8,451 nt of DNA, from assembly GCA_029256665.1 (NCBI GenBank), contig JAQSXN010000133.1, positions 1 through 8,451 of the forward strand. The letters are read 5' to 3'. This DNA comes from Paenibacillus sp. (lineage in GTDB: Bacteria; Bacillota; Bacilli; Paenibacillales; Paenibacillaceae). Position 1 is the stretch's first letter. Every line of letters starts with the position of its first letter. The notes beneath the pieces are model-generated. The model saw only the letters and a program-made list of their open reading frames with translations. It searched no databases and was not told where the DNA came from. Below are positions 1 through 8,391 of the stretch, in pieces. Both the position numbers and the translations under genes were made by a program.

Positions 1-894
1 GCGGTGGACAAGCGCTACGGCAACGTCACTCTCGACCTTATGTTCTCCGCGCAAGGCAAAAAAGCGAAGATCAACGGTCTCGAACAGCGTAAGCTGAGCG
101 ACTTTATCGGCTCGGTCAACGTCGTGATGTTCGCGCCGGAGGATCTTGAGATAGTGAAAGGCACGCCGGGCGTGCGCCGCCGATTCCTCGACATGGAGAT
201 CGGGCAGGTGCAGCCCGGCTATCTATATACGCTGCAGCAATACGGCAAGGTGCTCCAGCAGCGCAACAATTACCTGAAGGGCGCGGGTCCGGGATCGGTC
301 AACGCGACGATGATGGAAGTATGGAATATGCAGCTTGCCGAGCACGGTGTTAAAATCATGAAAAAAAGGAAACACTTTATACATAAACTGCAAATCTTCG
401 CGGAACAGATCCATGCAGGCATTACGAACGGCGCGGAGAAGCTCACGATCGAATACCGGCCGTCCTTCGACGCGGACGCGGCGCAAGATGAATCTGTTTT
501 ATTTGATCAATTTATGTTAAAGTTATCACAAGTGAAAGATCAGGAGATTCGGAGAGGCGTTACTTTGGCAGGACCTCATCGCGACGACTTGGCTTTCTTC
601 ATCAACGGCAAGGAAGCGCAAGTATTCGGATCGCAGGGGCAGCAGCGCACGACGGCCCTATCGCTCAAGCTGGCAGAGATTGAGCTCATACACGAAGAGA
701 TTGGCGAATATCCGCTGCTCTTGCTCGACGACGTGTTGTCGGAGCTTGATCAGAATCGGCAGACGCAGCTCATCGAAACATTTCAAAGCAAGGTACAGAC
801 CTTTATTACGACGACCGGCCTGGAGAGCGTCAACACGAGCAAGCTCCACGATGCCGGTATCTATTATGTGCGCGAAGGCAGAGTCACCGTATAA
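1..894 (+). CDS. recF: DNA replication/repair protein RecF, 5'-truncated by window edge
   Basis: RecF is a cytoplasmic SMC/ABC-like ATPase that helps load RecA at single-strand gaps together with RecO and RecR. The reading frame is open from base 1, so the gene starts upstream. The GTG at position 4 is internal: RecF proteins are about 370 residues long, and the roughly 70 N-terminal residues carrying the Walker A P-loop are missing here. What remains includes the ABC signature GSQGQQRTT (codons about 210-218) and a Walker B/D-loop LLLLDDVLSELD (codons about 239-250), followed by the usual C-terminal strand with TTTGLESV. The coiled-coil middle (codons about 80-150) is present. The gene ends in TAA 27 nt before remB with no terminator, so the two are probably co-transcribed. 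The family identification is secure; only the 5' end is unseen. Confidence 0.97.
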   Translation, partial: AVDKRYGNVTLDLMFSAQGKKAKINGLEQRKLSDFIGSVNVVMFAPEDLEIVKGTPGVRRRFLDMEIGQVQPGYLYTLQQYGKVLQQRNNYLKGAGPGSVNATMMEVWNMQLAEHGVKIMKKRKHFIHKLQIFAEQIHAGITNGAEKLTIEYRPSFDADAAQDESVLFDQFMLKLSQVKDQEIRRGVTLAGPHRDDLAFFINGKEAQVFGSQGQQRTTALSLKLAEIELIHEEIGEYPLLLLDDVLSELDQNRQTQLIETFQSKVQTFITTTGLESVNTSKLHDAGIYYVREGRVTV

Positions 895-921
895 CGAGCG
901 GAATAGAGAGGCGGAGGGGCC

Positions 922-1173
922 ATGTACATCCATCTGGGCGGAGAGAAGATTATTAGAGCCGTAGAGCTTGTAGCCATCTTTGATATATCGATCGAGCAAT
1001 CCTCCAAGCTTTCCAAACAATTCGTCGCGGGTGCCCATAAGCGCAAGGACGTCGAGACGATCGGCGAGGAAGAGCCGAAGTCCATCGTCGTCACGAAGAA
1101 AAAAATCTATTATTCGCCTATTTCATCCTCAACGCTTAAGAAACGAGCGCATCATTTTGCGGCGAATGGATAA
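922..1173 (+). CDS. remB: RemB (DUF370) extracellular matrix regulatory protein, 83 aa
   Basis: This 83-residue protein matches the DUF370 family, represented in B. subtilis by YaaB/RemB, which is encoded between recF and gyrB there as well. The related RemA is a DNA-binding activator of biofilm matrix genes; RemB is linked to the same phenotype but is less well understood. The N-terminus MYIHLGGEKIIR (1-12) and the C-terminal signature VTKKKIYYSPISSSTL (57-72) are characteristic. There is no signal peptide or membrane segment. The ATG is preceded by GGAGGGG at 913-919, a convincing ribosome binding site. The gene lies 27 nt after recF and 38 nt before gyrB in the same direction, consistent with one operon. 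Family and position agree, so the call is firm; the exact regulon in this organism is unknown. Confidence 0.93.
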   Translation: MYIHLGGEKIIRAVELVAIFDISIEQSSKLSKQFVAGAHKRKDVETIGEEEPKSIVVTKKKIYYSPISSSTLKKRAHHFAANG

Positions 1174-1205
1174 GTAACTGGAAGAGCAGTCGAAAGGAGC
1201 AGTGA

Positions 1206-3119
<1,914 letters not shown>

Positions 3120-3124
3120 CCGAC

Positions 3125-3154
3125 AACAGCCGCCCTCGCCGGGGCGGCTGTTTT
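3125..3154 (+). terminator. Intrinsic terminator after gyrB
   Basis: An 11-bp perfect inverted repeat (AACAGCCGCCC, 3125-3135, with GGGCGGCTGTT, 3142-3152) closes a 6-nt loop and runs into TTTT at 3151-3154, starting 5 nt after the gyrB stop codon. The U-tract is short, so readthrough is possible. On the minus strand the same stem lacks a downstream T-run, so it would be a weaker stop for the convergent ATP-grasp gene, which ends 16 nt away. Confidence 0.85.
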
Positions 3155-3169
3155 CATACGGGGCGGGGA

Positions 3170-3934
3170 CTAGCTTCGTTTGCGCTTGATCCCGCCATAG
3201 GCTGCCGCGTACCGGGTTACCCTGCGATGCATTGTTTTGTCGGCTAGCTTGTTGAAGATATAAGGGTGCGGCTTCGTGTTTACTTCCAGAACCCAGGGGT
3301 GGAACTTCGTATCGATCGCGACGTCTACTCCAAGCTCCTTGAGACCGGAGTAAGCCGTCGAGAGCTGCTTACCGATCATGACGCCGAGCCGTCGCAGCTT
3401 TGCCTTGAGAGCCTCGGTTTCCGATGGTGTCAGATGGCTGGACAATAATTGCTCGATCGACATCATCGTCCCGCCGCCATGGTAATTAGTGATGATTTTG
3501 CGCGGGTGGGCGAGCCTGCCGATCATGCCGGACGTCTCCCAGCGGTTGCTCAAATTTTTTTGAACCATTACGCGCAGATCGAATCTCCTGCCCCGATGCT
3601 TGAGCAGATGGATGCCTTTTTGCACGATGTAGCCTTTGCGGTTGGCATATGCGCTTAATGCATCGTACAACGCATCCATGGATGGCGCGCTACGCTCCTT
3701 CGTACCGATCTGGTAGCGATAACCGCCGGATTCTCTGGCACGCTCGACGCGAATGACGCCGTTGCCGTAGGTGCCGCTCACCGGCTTGACGTAGACCATC
3801 CCGTAATCCTGCAGCATGCTATGCAGCGATTCGCGGCGGAACCGCTTCGTATGCGGAATATATTCATGCATCTCGGATGAGCGCAATAGAACTTTCGTTT
3901 TGGCCCACTTGCTCCTGACGCGCTGAATAGCCAA
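3170..3934 (-). CDS. YheC/YheD-family ATP-grasp protein, 254 aa, opposite to gyrase genes
   Basis: The protein shows an ATP-grasp fold of the YheC/YheD type: VKPVSGTYGNG (49-59) with the ATP-binding lysine and glycine loop, YIVQKG (102-107), the FDLRVMVQ strand (118-125), and the metal-binding end GVDVAIDTKFHPWVLEVNTKPHP with Asp208, Glu217 and Asn219. All core residues are present, so it should bind ATP-Mg and catalyse a carboxylate-amine/thiol ligation, but the substrate is unknown. B. subtilis YheC and YheD are spore-associated and longer (over 350 residues); this copy has the ATP-grasp domain only. There is no signal peptide, and the tail is basic (IKRKRS). I place the start at TTG 3934-3932, because the upstream GTG at 3943 lies inside the strong Shine-Dalgarno AGAGGTGA (3947-3940), which is ideally spaced for the TTG. 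It converges on gyrB and diverges from gyrA. Family call firm, function open. Confidence 0.9.
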   Translation of the reverse strand: MAIQRVRSKWAKTKVLLRSSEMHEYIPHTKRFRRESLHSMLQDYGMVYVKPVSGTYGNGVIRVERARESGGYRYQIGTKERSAPSMDALYDALSAYANRKGYIVQKGIHLLKHRGRRFDLRVMVQKNLSNRWETSGMIGRLAHPRKIITNYHGGGTMMSIEQLLSSHLTPSETEALKAKLRRLGVMIGKQLSTAYSGLKELGVDVAIDTKFHPWVLEVNTKPHPYIFNKLADKTMHRRVTRYAAAYGGIKRKRS

Positions 3935-3939
3935 GGAAT

Positions 3940-3950
3940 TCACCTCTTTC
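3940..3950 (-). promoter_or_regulatory. Ribosome binding site that decides the ATP-grasp gene start
   Basis: The minus strand reads GAAAGAGGTGA from 3950 to 3940, closely complementary to the 16S 3' end. The GTG within it (3943-3941) opens the longest frame but is part of the Shine-Dalgarno itself. The TTG at 3934-3932 follows the GG core by 8 nt, the normal spacing, which favours TTG as the true start. Confidence 0.7.
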
Positions 3951-3953
3951 TAC

Positions 3954-3982
3954 AAGACAGACTTTAGTTTGAATGGTATAAT
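3954..3982 (+). promoter_or_regulatory. Extended -10 sigma-A promoter for gyrA
   Basis: A perfect TATAAT at 3977-3982 is preceded by TG one base upstream (TGGTATAAT, 3974-3982), the extended -10 form. Seventeen bases upstream is AAGACA (3954-3959), which matches the last four bases of TTGACA. Transcription would begin near 3989, leaving a leader of about 230 nt before gyrA. The element lies just upstream of the divergent ATP-grasp gene's ribosome binding site, so expression of the two may be coupled. Confidence 0.75.
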
Positions 3983-4217
3983 AAAAGTTGGGTCTATTTA
4001 ATCTATGTCCGGATTTTGTATTCGGAGCCCTGAGAATCGGCCTATTTTTCGCGAGATCCCGGGCATGAGGAAAACGGGCTAAATCCCTTCCGGCGAGGCT
4101 TAAAGAGACCGGTAACGTTTACGCAAGCCGGATTTGAGAAAGTAATAGGATATAACCTATATGCGTAATGGCAATGTTTGACGATTCACCAGATAGATGA
4201 CGTCAGGGAGGTAAAGC
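3983..4217 (+). other. Long gyrA 5' leader, probably untranslated
   Basis: About 230 nt separate the predicted start of transcription from the gyrA ATG. The leader can form a hairpin at 4008-4026 (TCCGGAT/ATTCGGA, one G-U pair, 5-nt loop), a weaker CCCG/CGGG pairing further on, and a bulged pairing of CCGGC with GCCGG at about 4090-4131. A small inverted repeat ATAGG/CCTAT sits at 4145-4160. No run of T follows any of these stems, so I see no intrinsic attenuator, and I do not recognise a known riboswitch class. A 25-codon frame (ATG 4005 to TAA 4082) lacks a good ribosome binding site. The strong AGGGAGGT at 4205-4212 belongs to gyrA. Confidence 0.5.
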
Positions 4218-6698
4218 ATGGCGGAAGAACAACGAATGTCAGTGACAGACCGCGATATCGGCACGGAGATGCGCGACTCCTTTATGGACTATGCGATGAG
4301 CATCATCGTAAGCCGCGCGTTGCCGGACGTACGGGACGGGCTTAAGCCTGTGCACCGTCGTATTTTGTACGCGATGTCTGAGCTAGGCATGTCACCGGAC
4401 AAGCCGCATAAGAAGTCGGCGAGAATTGTAGGGGAAGTCATCGGCAAGTACCATCCGCACGGCGATTCGGCCGTCTATGAATCCATGGTTCGGATGGCGC
4501 AGGATTTCTCCTTGCGTTATATGCTCGTAGATGGACACGGCAACTTCGGTTCCATCGACGGCGATATGGCGGCAGCCATGCGATATACGGAAGCGCGCCT
4601 CTCCAAGATGGCGATGGAGCTGCTTCGCGATATTAACAAAGAAACGATCGACTTCGCTCCTAACTATGACGGCGAAGAACAAGAGCCTGTCGTGCTGCCT
4701 TCCCGATTCCCGAACCTGCTCGTGAACGGAGTAACGGGTATCGCCGTAGGCATGGCGACGAATATACCGCCGCATAACTTGAACGAGGTTATCGACGGCG
4801 CGCAGGCGCTTATCCGCAATCCGGATATTACGTCGCTGGAATTGATGGAATATGTTAAAGGACCGGACTTCCCGACGGCGGCTTACGTCATGGGTCTGTC
4901 GGGCATCCGCCAGGCCTATCTGACCGGCCGCGGTTCGGTTACGATGCGAGCTCGCGCGACGATCGAGGAGAACAACGGCAAGGCGCGTATCCTCGTGCAT
5001 GAGCTTCCTTTCCAAGTTATAAAGGCGAGACTCGTGGAGAAGATCGCGGAGCTGGTGCGCGAGAAGAAGATCGAGGGCATTACCGATCTACGCGACGAAT
5101 CCGACCGTAACGGCATGCGAATCGTCATCGAGCTTCGCCGGGATGTCAATCCGAGCGTCATCCTTAACAACTTATACAAGCATACGCAGCTTCAGACGAA
5201 TTTCGGCATCAACATGCTGGCGCTGGTCAATGGCGAGCCGAAGACGCTTAATCTGCGCGACATGCTATATCACTACTTGCAGCACCAGATCGAAGTAATA
5301 CGTCGCCGTACCGAGTACGACCTGAAGAAGGCAGAGGCGCGGGCTCATATTCTGGAAGGCTTGCGAATCGCGCTCGACAACCTCGACGAAGTTATCGCGC
5401 TCATTCGCGGATCGCGCACGGCGGAAGAAGCGCGCGAAGGTTTGATCACCCGGTTCCAGCTCAGCCACGAGCAAGCGCAAGCGATTCTCGACATGCGCCT
5501 GCAGCGCCTAACGGGCCTGGAACGCGACAAGATCGAAGCCGAATACGCCGAGCTGCTTGCCAAGATCGCCGAATACAAGGCGATTCTGGCGGACGAGCAG
5601 CTGGTGTTAGACATCATCAGCACGGAGCTGAACGAAATCAAGGAGCGGTTCGGCGACGAGCGGCGTACCGAGATAACGGCCAGCGACGAAGAGATTTTGG
5701 ATGAGGATCTCATCCCTCGTGAAGATGTCATCATTTCGATCACGCACTCCGGCTATATCAAACGTTTGCCGGTTACGACGTATCGGAGCCAGAAACGCGG
5801 CGGCAAAGGCGTCGTAGGCATGGATACGAAGGAAAACGACTTCGTCGAGCATCTCTTCGTATCCAACACGCACCACTTCCTGTTGTTCTTCACGAACAAG
5901 GGCAAGGTGTACAAGCTCAAAGCCTACGAAATTCCGGACTTAAGCCGTACGGCGCGCGGAACGCCGATCATCAACCTGATTCAGATCGAACAGGGCGAGA
6001 CGGTGAACGCGGTTATTCCGGTGCAGGCGTTCGACGCGGATCATTATCTGTTCTTCGCTACAAGACAAGGCGTCGTCAAGAAGACGCCGCTGGACGATTA
6101 TATCAACATTCGCAAAGTCGGCTTGATCGCCATATCTTTGCGCGAGGATGACGACTTGATCGGCGTGAAGCTGACGGACGGCAACCAGGAGATCATTATG
6201 GGTACCGCCCTGGGCATGTCGATCCGCTTCTCGGAAAATGATGTGCGCTCCATGGGACGTTCGGCGACCGGCGTTAAGGGCATTGGCCTCGACGATGACG
6301 ACGCCGTTATCGACATGGACGTTGTCGTGCCGGATAAGGACGTGCTGATCGTGACGTCAAGGGGCTACGGCAAACGTACGCCGGTAGGCGAATACCGTAT
6401 CCAGAACCGCGGCGGCAAAGGGATTAAGACGCTTAACGTCACGGATAAGAACGGCCCGATCGTCTCCCTGAAGGTCGTCGAAAACGACGAAGACTTGATG
6501 ATCATGACGGCGCTCGGCACAATGATCCGTACCAGCATGGAGGGCATCTCCACAATGGGACGGAATACGCAAGGCGTCAAGCTGATCAATACCCGCGAAG
6601 ACGATACGGTAGCTACCGTTACGCGCGTCGCCCGGAGCGAAGAAGAAGCGGCGGCATCCGAGGACGAACAAGAAACGGAAGGCACGGATTCCGAATAA
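4218..6698 (+). CDS. gyrA: DNA gyrase subunit A, 826 aa
   Basis: GyrA cleaves and rejoins the DNA gate segment and wraps DNA for negative supercoiling. The winged-helix/tower region carries the active-site Tyr123 (AMRYTEARL). The quinolone-determining region reads [10 protein letters not shown], with Ser84 and Glu88 at the E. coli 83 and 87 positions, the wild-type Gram-positive pattern without a known resistance change. The C-terminal beta-pinwheel contains a GyrA box QKRGGKG at 525-531, which marks true gyrase rather than topoisomerase IV, and a related QNRGGKG at 729-735. The last 21 residues (806-826) form an acidic tail with ten Glu/Asp. The length is normal for Bacilli. The ATG is preceded by AGGGAGGT (4205-4212) at good spacing. 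The gene has its own promoter near 3977 because the ATP-grasp gene separates it from gyrB. No terminator follows, so readthrough into the next gene is likely. Confidence 0.99.
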   Translation: MAEEQRMSVTDRDIGTEMRDSFMDYAMSIIVSRALPDVRDGLKPVHRRILYAMSELGMSPDKPHKKSARIVGEVIGKYHPHGDSAVYESMVRMAQDFSLRYMLVDGHGNFGSIDGDMAAAMRYTEARLSKMAMELLRDINKETIDFAPNYDGEEQEPVVLPSRFPNLLVNGVTGIAVGMATNIPPHNLNEVIDGAQALIRNPDITSLELMEYVKGPDFPTAAYVMGLSGIRQAYLTGRGSVTMRARATIEENNGKARILVHELPFQVIKARLVEKIAELVREKKIEGITDLRDESDRNGMRIVIELRRDVNPSVILNNLYKHTQLQTNFGINMLALVNGEPKTLNLRDMLYHYLQHQIEVIRRRTEYDLKKAEARAHILEGLRIALDNLDEVIALIRGSRTAEEAREGLITRFQLSHEQAQAILDMRLQRLTGLERDKIEAEYAELLAKIAEYKAILADEQLVLDIISTELNEIKERFGDERRTEITASDEEILDEDLIPREDVIISITHSGYIKRLPVTTYRSQKRGGKGVVGMDTKENDFVEHLFVSNTHHFLLFFTNKGKVYKLKAYEIPDLSRTARGTPIINLIQIEQGETVNAVIPVQAFDADHYLFFATRQGVVKKTPLDDYINIRKVGLIAISLREDDDLIGVKLTDGNQEIIMGTALGMSIRFSENDVRSMGRSATGVKGIGLDDDDAVIDMDVVVPDKDVLIVTSRGYGKRTPVGEYRIQNRGGKGIKTLNVTDKNGPIVSLKVVENDEDLMIMTALGTMIRTSMEGISTMGRNTQGVKLINTREDDTVATVTRVARSEEEAAASEDEQETEGTDSE

Positions 6699-6752
6699 CG
6701 GCATTGAATTCGGACTGGACCGAGCCGAAATAATGGATATGCGCTAGTTCGT

Positions 6753-6761
6753 GGGGGAGGG
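6753..6761 (+). promoter_or_regulatory. Ribosome binding site that decides the HD-GYP gene start
   Basis: GGGGGAGGG at 6753-6761 lies 7 nt before ATG 6769. The alternative GTG at 6751 is directly upstream of this Shine-Dalgarno and has no site of its own; starting there would add only the low-complexity residues MGEGTG. Confidence 0.75.
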
Positions 6762-6768
6762 AACAGGT

Positions 6769-7830
6769 ATGGTCGCAGTAACGGTTGCGCAGCTTAAGTT
6801 GGGCGATAAGATCGGGGAAGATGTTCTCACCCCGCTTGGCGGCGTATTGTTTCATAAGGGGAAAATCATCACGGTCAAGGAAATGGATATTCTGCAAGCC
6901 TTCCTTGTAAGTTCCGTCATCGTCGATAGCGGCGAGGCGAAGCCGTCGGAAGGCCAGGCTTCGCAGCCCGCGACGCCTATTCAACAGCCTGCGACTCCGT
7001 TACAGAAGGAATACGAGAAGATGATCGAGGTCCTCCGGGAGCTCTTCAACAACTATGTGGCGGGTCAGGGCATGCCGGTCATGGATATACGGGTACAACT
7101 GGAGAAGCTGCTAGGGCATATCCAAGAGTATAAAATTTTGACGTTCGCGCCCCGATTATTCCATGAACGTGACTACTTGCTGCACAACAACGTGACTTCC
7201 GCCATGACTTCGTATCTGATCGCCCAGTGGGTGAATCTGCCTCAGCGGGATTGGATGCAGGTTGCGCTGGCTGGTCTGCTCAAGGATATAGGAAACGTTC
7301 GCATCGATAAGTCGATCTTATCCAAGCCCACGCCGCTTACGCTGGATGAGATGGAAGAGATGAAACGGCATACCGTGCTCGGGTATCAGCTGCTCAAGAA
7401 TGTCGCGGCGCTTAACGAAGGCGTCAAGCTGGCGGCGTTGCAGCATCACGAGAAGGTGGACGGTACGGGTTATCCGCTAGGCATCGATGCCAGCCAGATT
7501 CATCCGTACGCCAAGATCGTCGGCATCGCCGACATCTTCCATGCCATGACGTTGAACCGGAGCTACCGCAAAGCGGCTTCTCCGTACTTCGTCCTCGAGC
7601 AGATCATGAGCGACGCTTTCGGCAAGCTGGATCCAGGCTACGTCAGAACATTCGTTGACAAAGTGACCCAGTTCCACAACGGCACGATCGTTCGGTTAAA
7701 CGACGATCGAATAGGCGAGATCGTATTCTCGGATCGTACCCATCCGACTAGGCCATGGGTATCCATCGATGGCAAGATCGTGAATTTGGTCGTCGAACGG
7801 CAATTGCATATTAAAGAAGTGCTGAAATAA
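6769..7830 (+). CDS. HD-GYP domain protein with altered HD pair (KD), 353 aa
   Basis: HD-GYP proteins are HD-superfamily metal phosphohydrolases, many of which degrade cyclic di-GMP. An N-terminal beta-rich segment (1-55) typical of Firmicute HD-GYP proteins is followed by a Gln/Pro linker with QPATP twice (66-77), a helical spacer, then the HD-GYP domain (about 135-300). The family signature HHEKVDGTGYP (226-236) is intact, as are His139, His201 and Asp255. The central motif, normally HDIGK, reads KDIGN at 172-176, so the metal-binding histidine is lysine (AAG) and the following lysine is asparagine (AAC); IADIFHAM also has His258 where Asp is common. A short beta domain closes the protein. 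There is no membrane segment, so it should be cytoplasmic. I chose ATG 6769 for its ribosome binding site. It lies 70 nt after gyrA, with no terminator between them. It may be a cyclic dinucleotide sensor or a low-activity enzyme. Confidence 0.92.
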   Translation: MVAVTVAQLKLGDKIGEDVLTPLGGVLFHKGKIITVKEMDILQAFLVSSVIVDSGEAKPSEGQASQPATPIQQPATPLQKEYEKMIEVLRELFNNYVAGQGMPVMDIRVQLEKLLGHIQEYKILTFAPRLFHERDYLLHNNVTSAMTSYLIAQWVNLPQRDWMQVALAGLLKDIGNVRIDKSILSKPTPLTLDEMEEMKRHTVLGYQLLKNVAALNEGVKLAALQHHEKVDGTGYPLGIDASQIHPYAKIVGIADIFHAMTLNRSYRKAASPYFVLEQIMSDAFGKLDPGYVRTFVDKVTQFHNGTIVRLNDDRIGEIVFSDRTHPTRPWVSIDGKIVNLVVERQLHIKEVLK

Positions 7831-7839
7831 CGCAACTTT

Positions 7840-7886
7840 AAAGCCTCCCGCTAACCTTTATAAAGGTGAAGCGGGAGGCTTTTTTT
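7840..7886 (+). terminator. Strong intrinsic terminator after the HD-GYP gene
   Basis: A 13-bp perfect stem (7840-7852 with 7870-7882; core AGCCTCCCGCT/AGCGGGAGGCT) ends in seven T (7880-7886). The apical part contains its own perfect 14-nt palindrome ACCTTTATAAAGGT (7854-7867), which can extend the hairpin. It lies 10 nt after the stop codon and should insulate the rRNA promoters downstream. Confidence 0.95.
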
Positions 7887-8138
7887 ACGCGCTGCAAGTG
7901 GAATGATCACCGTTAATAGCTGATCGTGACCAGGAGCAGTCCTTGGGCTTGGCTAGTGCTTGTCAGGCCGTCTGTCATTAAAGTCTGATTATGCGCATGA
8001 ATATGGGAGTTCCGGAGTAACTGATCCTTGGTTGTTTCTTATTTAATAATAGGCGCGTATATCCTTTGTTTTTCGTGTACCAACAACCGCATATTGAAAA
8101 AGTTGACTTAAGAATGCAAGTAAATGATTAAGCCATTG
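7887..8138. other. Intergenic region before the rRNA promoters, no gene seen
   Basis: I see no coding frame with a ribosome binding site, no tRNA and no clear repeat array here. The base composition shifts toward A/T from about 8030 onward. The only pattern is a -35-like TTGACT at 8103-8108 that lacks a good -10 at 16-18 nt. Upstream rRNA regulatory sequence is the most likely role, but this is inference. Confidence 0.5.
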
Positions 8139-8168
8139 TGGACATTCGGAAAATACTTTAAATAAATT
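8139..8168 (+). promoter_or_regulatory. Possible upstream rRNA promoter (weak)
   Basis: TGGACA (8139-8144, five of six matches to TTGACA) is followed after 18 nt by TAAATT (8163-8168, four of six matches to TATAAT). Tandem promoters are common before Bacilli rRNA operons, which makes it plausible, but the -10 is poor and overlaps the A/T-rich tract that may instead serve as an UP element for the next promoter. Confidence 0.3.
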
Positions 8169-8179
8169 CAAAAAAGTGC

Positions 8180-8209
8180 TTGCAATCATATAGGCATTCA
8201 TGATATATT
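8180..8209 (+). promoter_or_regulatory. rRNA operon promoter
   Basis: TTGCAA (8180-8185) and TATATT (8204-8209) are 18 nt apart, with TG at 8201-8202 giving an extended -10. The tract 8150-8176 just upstream is almost entirely A/T, like an UP element that binds the RNA polymerase alpha subunit. Transcription would start near G8217; initiation with GTP would fit the growth-rate control known for Bacillus rRNA promoters, though the start base is inferred. Confidence 0.75.
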
Positions 8210-8216
8210 ATTTCTT

Positions 8217-8391
8217 GTCGCCGCAAGAGATTGGCGATAACGAAAGAAAAGAAATTGTTCTTTGAAAACTGAACAACGAGCGAAACTGCCCGATCCATTC
8301 GCAAGAATGAATCGAATAAACAAGCTTTCGTGCTTGGCCTTGGCCAATGCGAAAACTTGAAGCAACAACGTGATTGAGCAAGTCAAACACC
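8217..8391 (+). other. Pre-16S rRNA leader with several hairpins
   Basis: The transcribed spacer between the predicted start and mature 16S can fold into separate stems. TCGCC/GGCGA (8218-8222 with 8233-8237) lies at the 5' end. CGAT-CATTC with a GCAA tetraloop pairs with GAATG-ATCG (8291-8314, one C/A mismatch). CAAGCTTTCG (8321-8330) pairs with CGAAAACTTG (8350-8359) with one mismatch, enclosing a TTGG/CCAA tip. The boxA element lies between the first and second stems. These are typical places for antitermination and RNase III processing, but the processing stem partner lies beyond the window. Confidence 0.65.
8256..8267 (+). promoter_or_regulatory. rRNA antitermination boxA
   Basis: TGTTCTTTGAAA matches the Firmicute rRNA boxA that recruits NusB/NusE for antitermination (E. 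coli TGCTCTTTAACA). It is also the left half of an inverted repeat, TTGTTC (8255-8260) with GAACAA (8271-8276). Confidence 0.88.

Noticed and set aside
525..534. DnaA-box-like TTATCACAAG in recF (and a similar TTATCACAAA near 2682 in gyrB)
   Set aside because: Aligned to TTATCCACA the 3' half is out of register, both lie inside coding sequence, and they are isolated rather than clustered.
349..540. A/T-rich patches within recF that might suggest a foreign insert
   Set aside because: The frame continues through normal RecF sequence and the patches encode Lys/Ile/Phe-rich helices, so amino acid content explains them.
4005..4082. 25-codon open frame in the gyrA leader (possible leader peptide)
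   Set aside because: No convincing ribosome binding site before ATG 4005, no regulatory codon run, and no attenuator follows it.
4134..4163. Second promoter for gyrA (TTGAGA with TATAAC or TATATG)
   Set aside because: The spacing to TATAAC is only 11 nt, and TATATG at 18 nt matches poorly; the promoter at 3954-3982 is much better.
4392..5015. Long minus-strand open frame (207 codons) inside gyrA, with others inside gyrB and the HD-GYP gene
   Set aside because: These are antisense shadows of confidently identified genes; their products match no family I recognise, and no ribosome binding site or promoter was seen.
6704..6734. Possible promoter before the HD-GYP gene (TTGAAT and AATAAT)
   Set aside because: The 19-nt spacing is long and the -35 matches only four of six bases; readthrough from gyrA is the simpler explanation.
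7887..8138. Searched for a CRISPR array, tRNA genes, insertion sequence ends or a small gene
   Set aside because: No regularly spaced repeat, cloverleaf, terminal inverted repeat or frame with a ribosome binding site was found.
8137..8145. Minus-strand ATGTCCACA resembling a DnaA box in front of the rRNA promoter
   Set aside because: Two mismatches to TTATCCACA, a single copy, and it overlaps a candidate -35 element.
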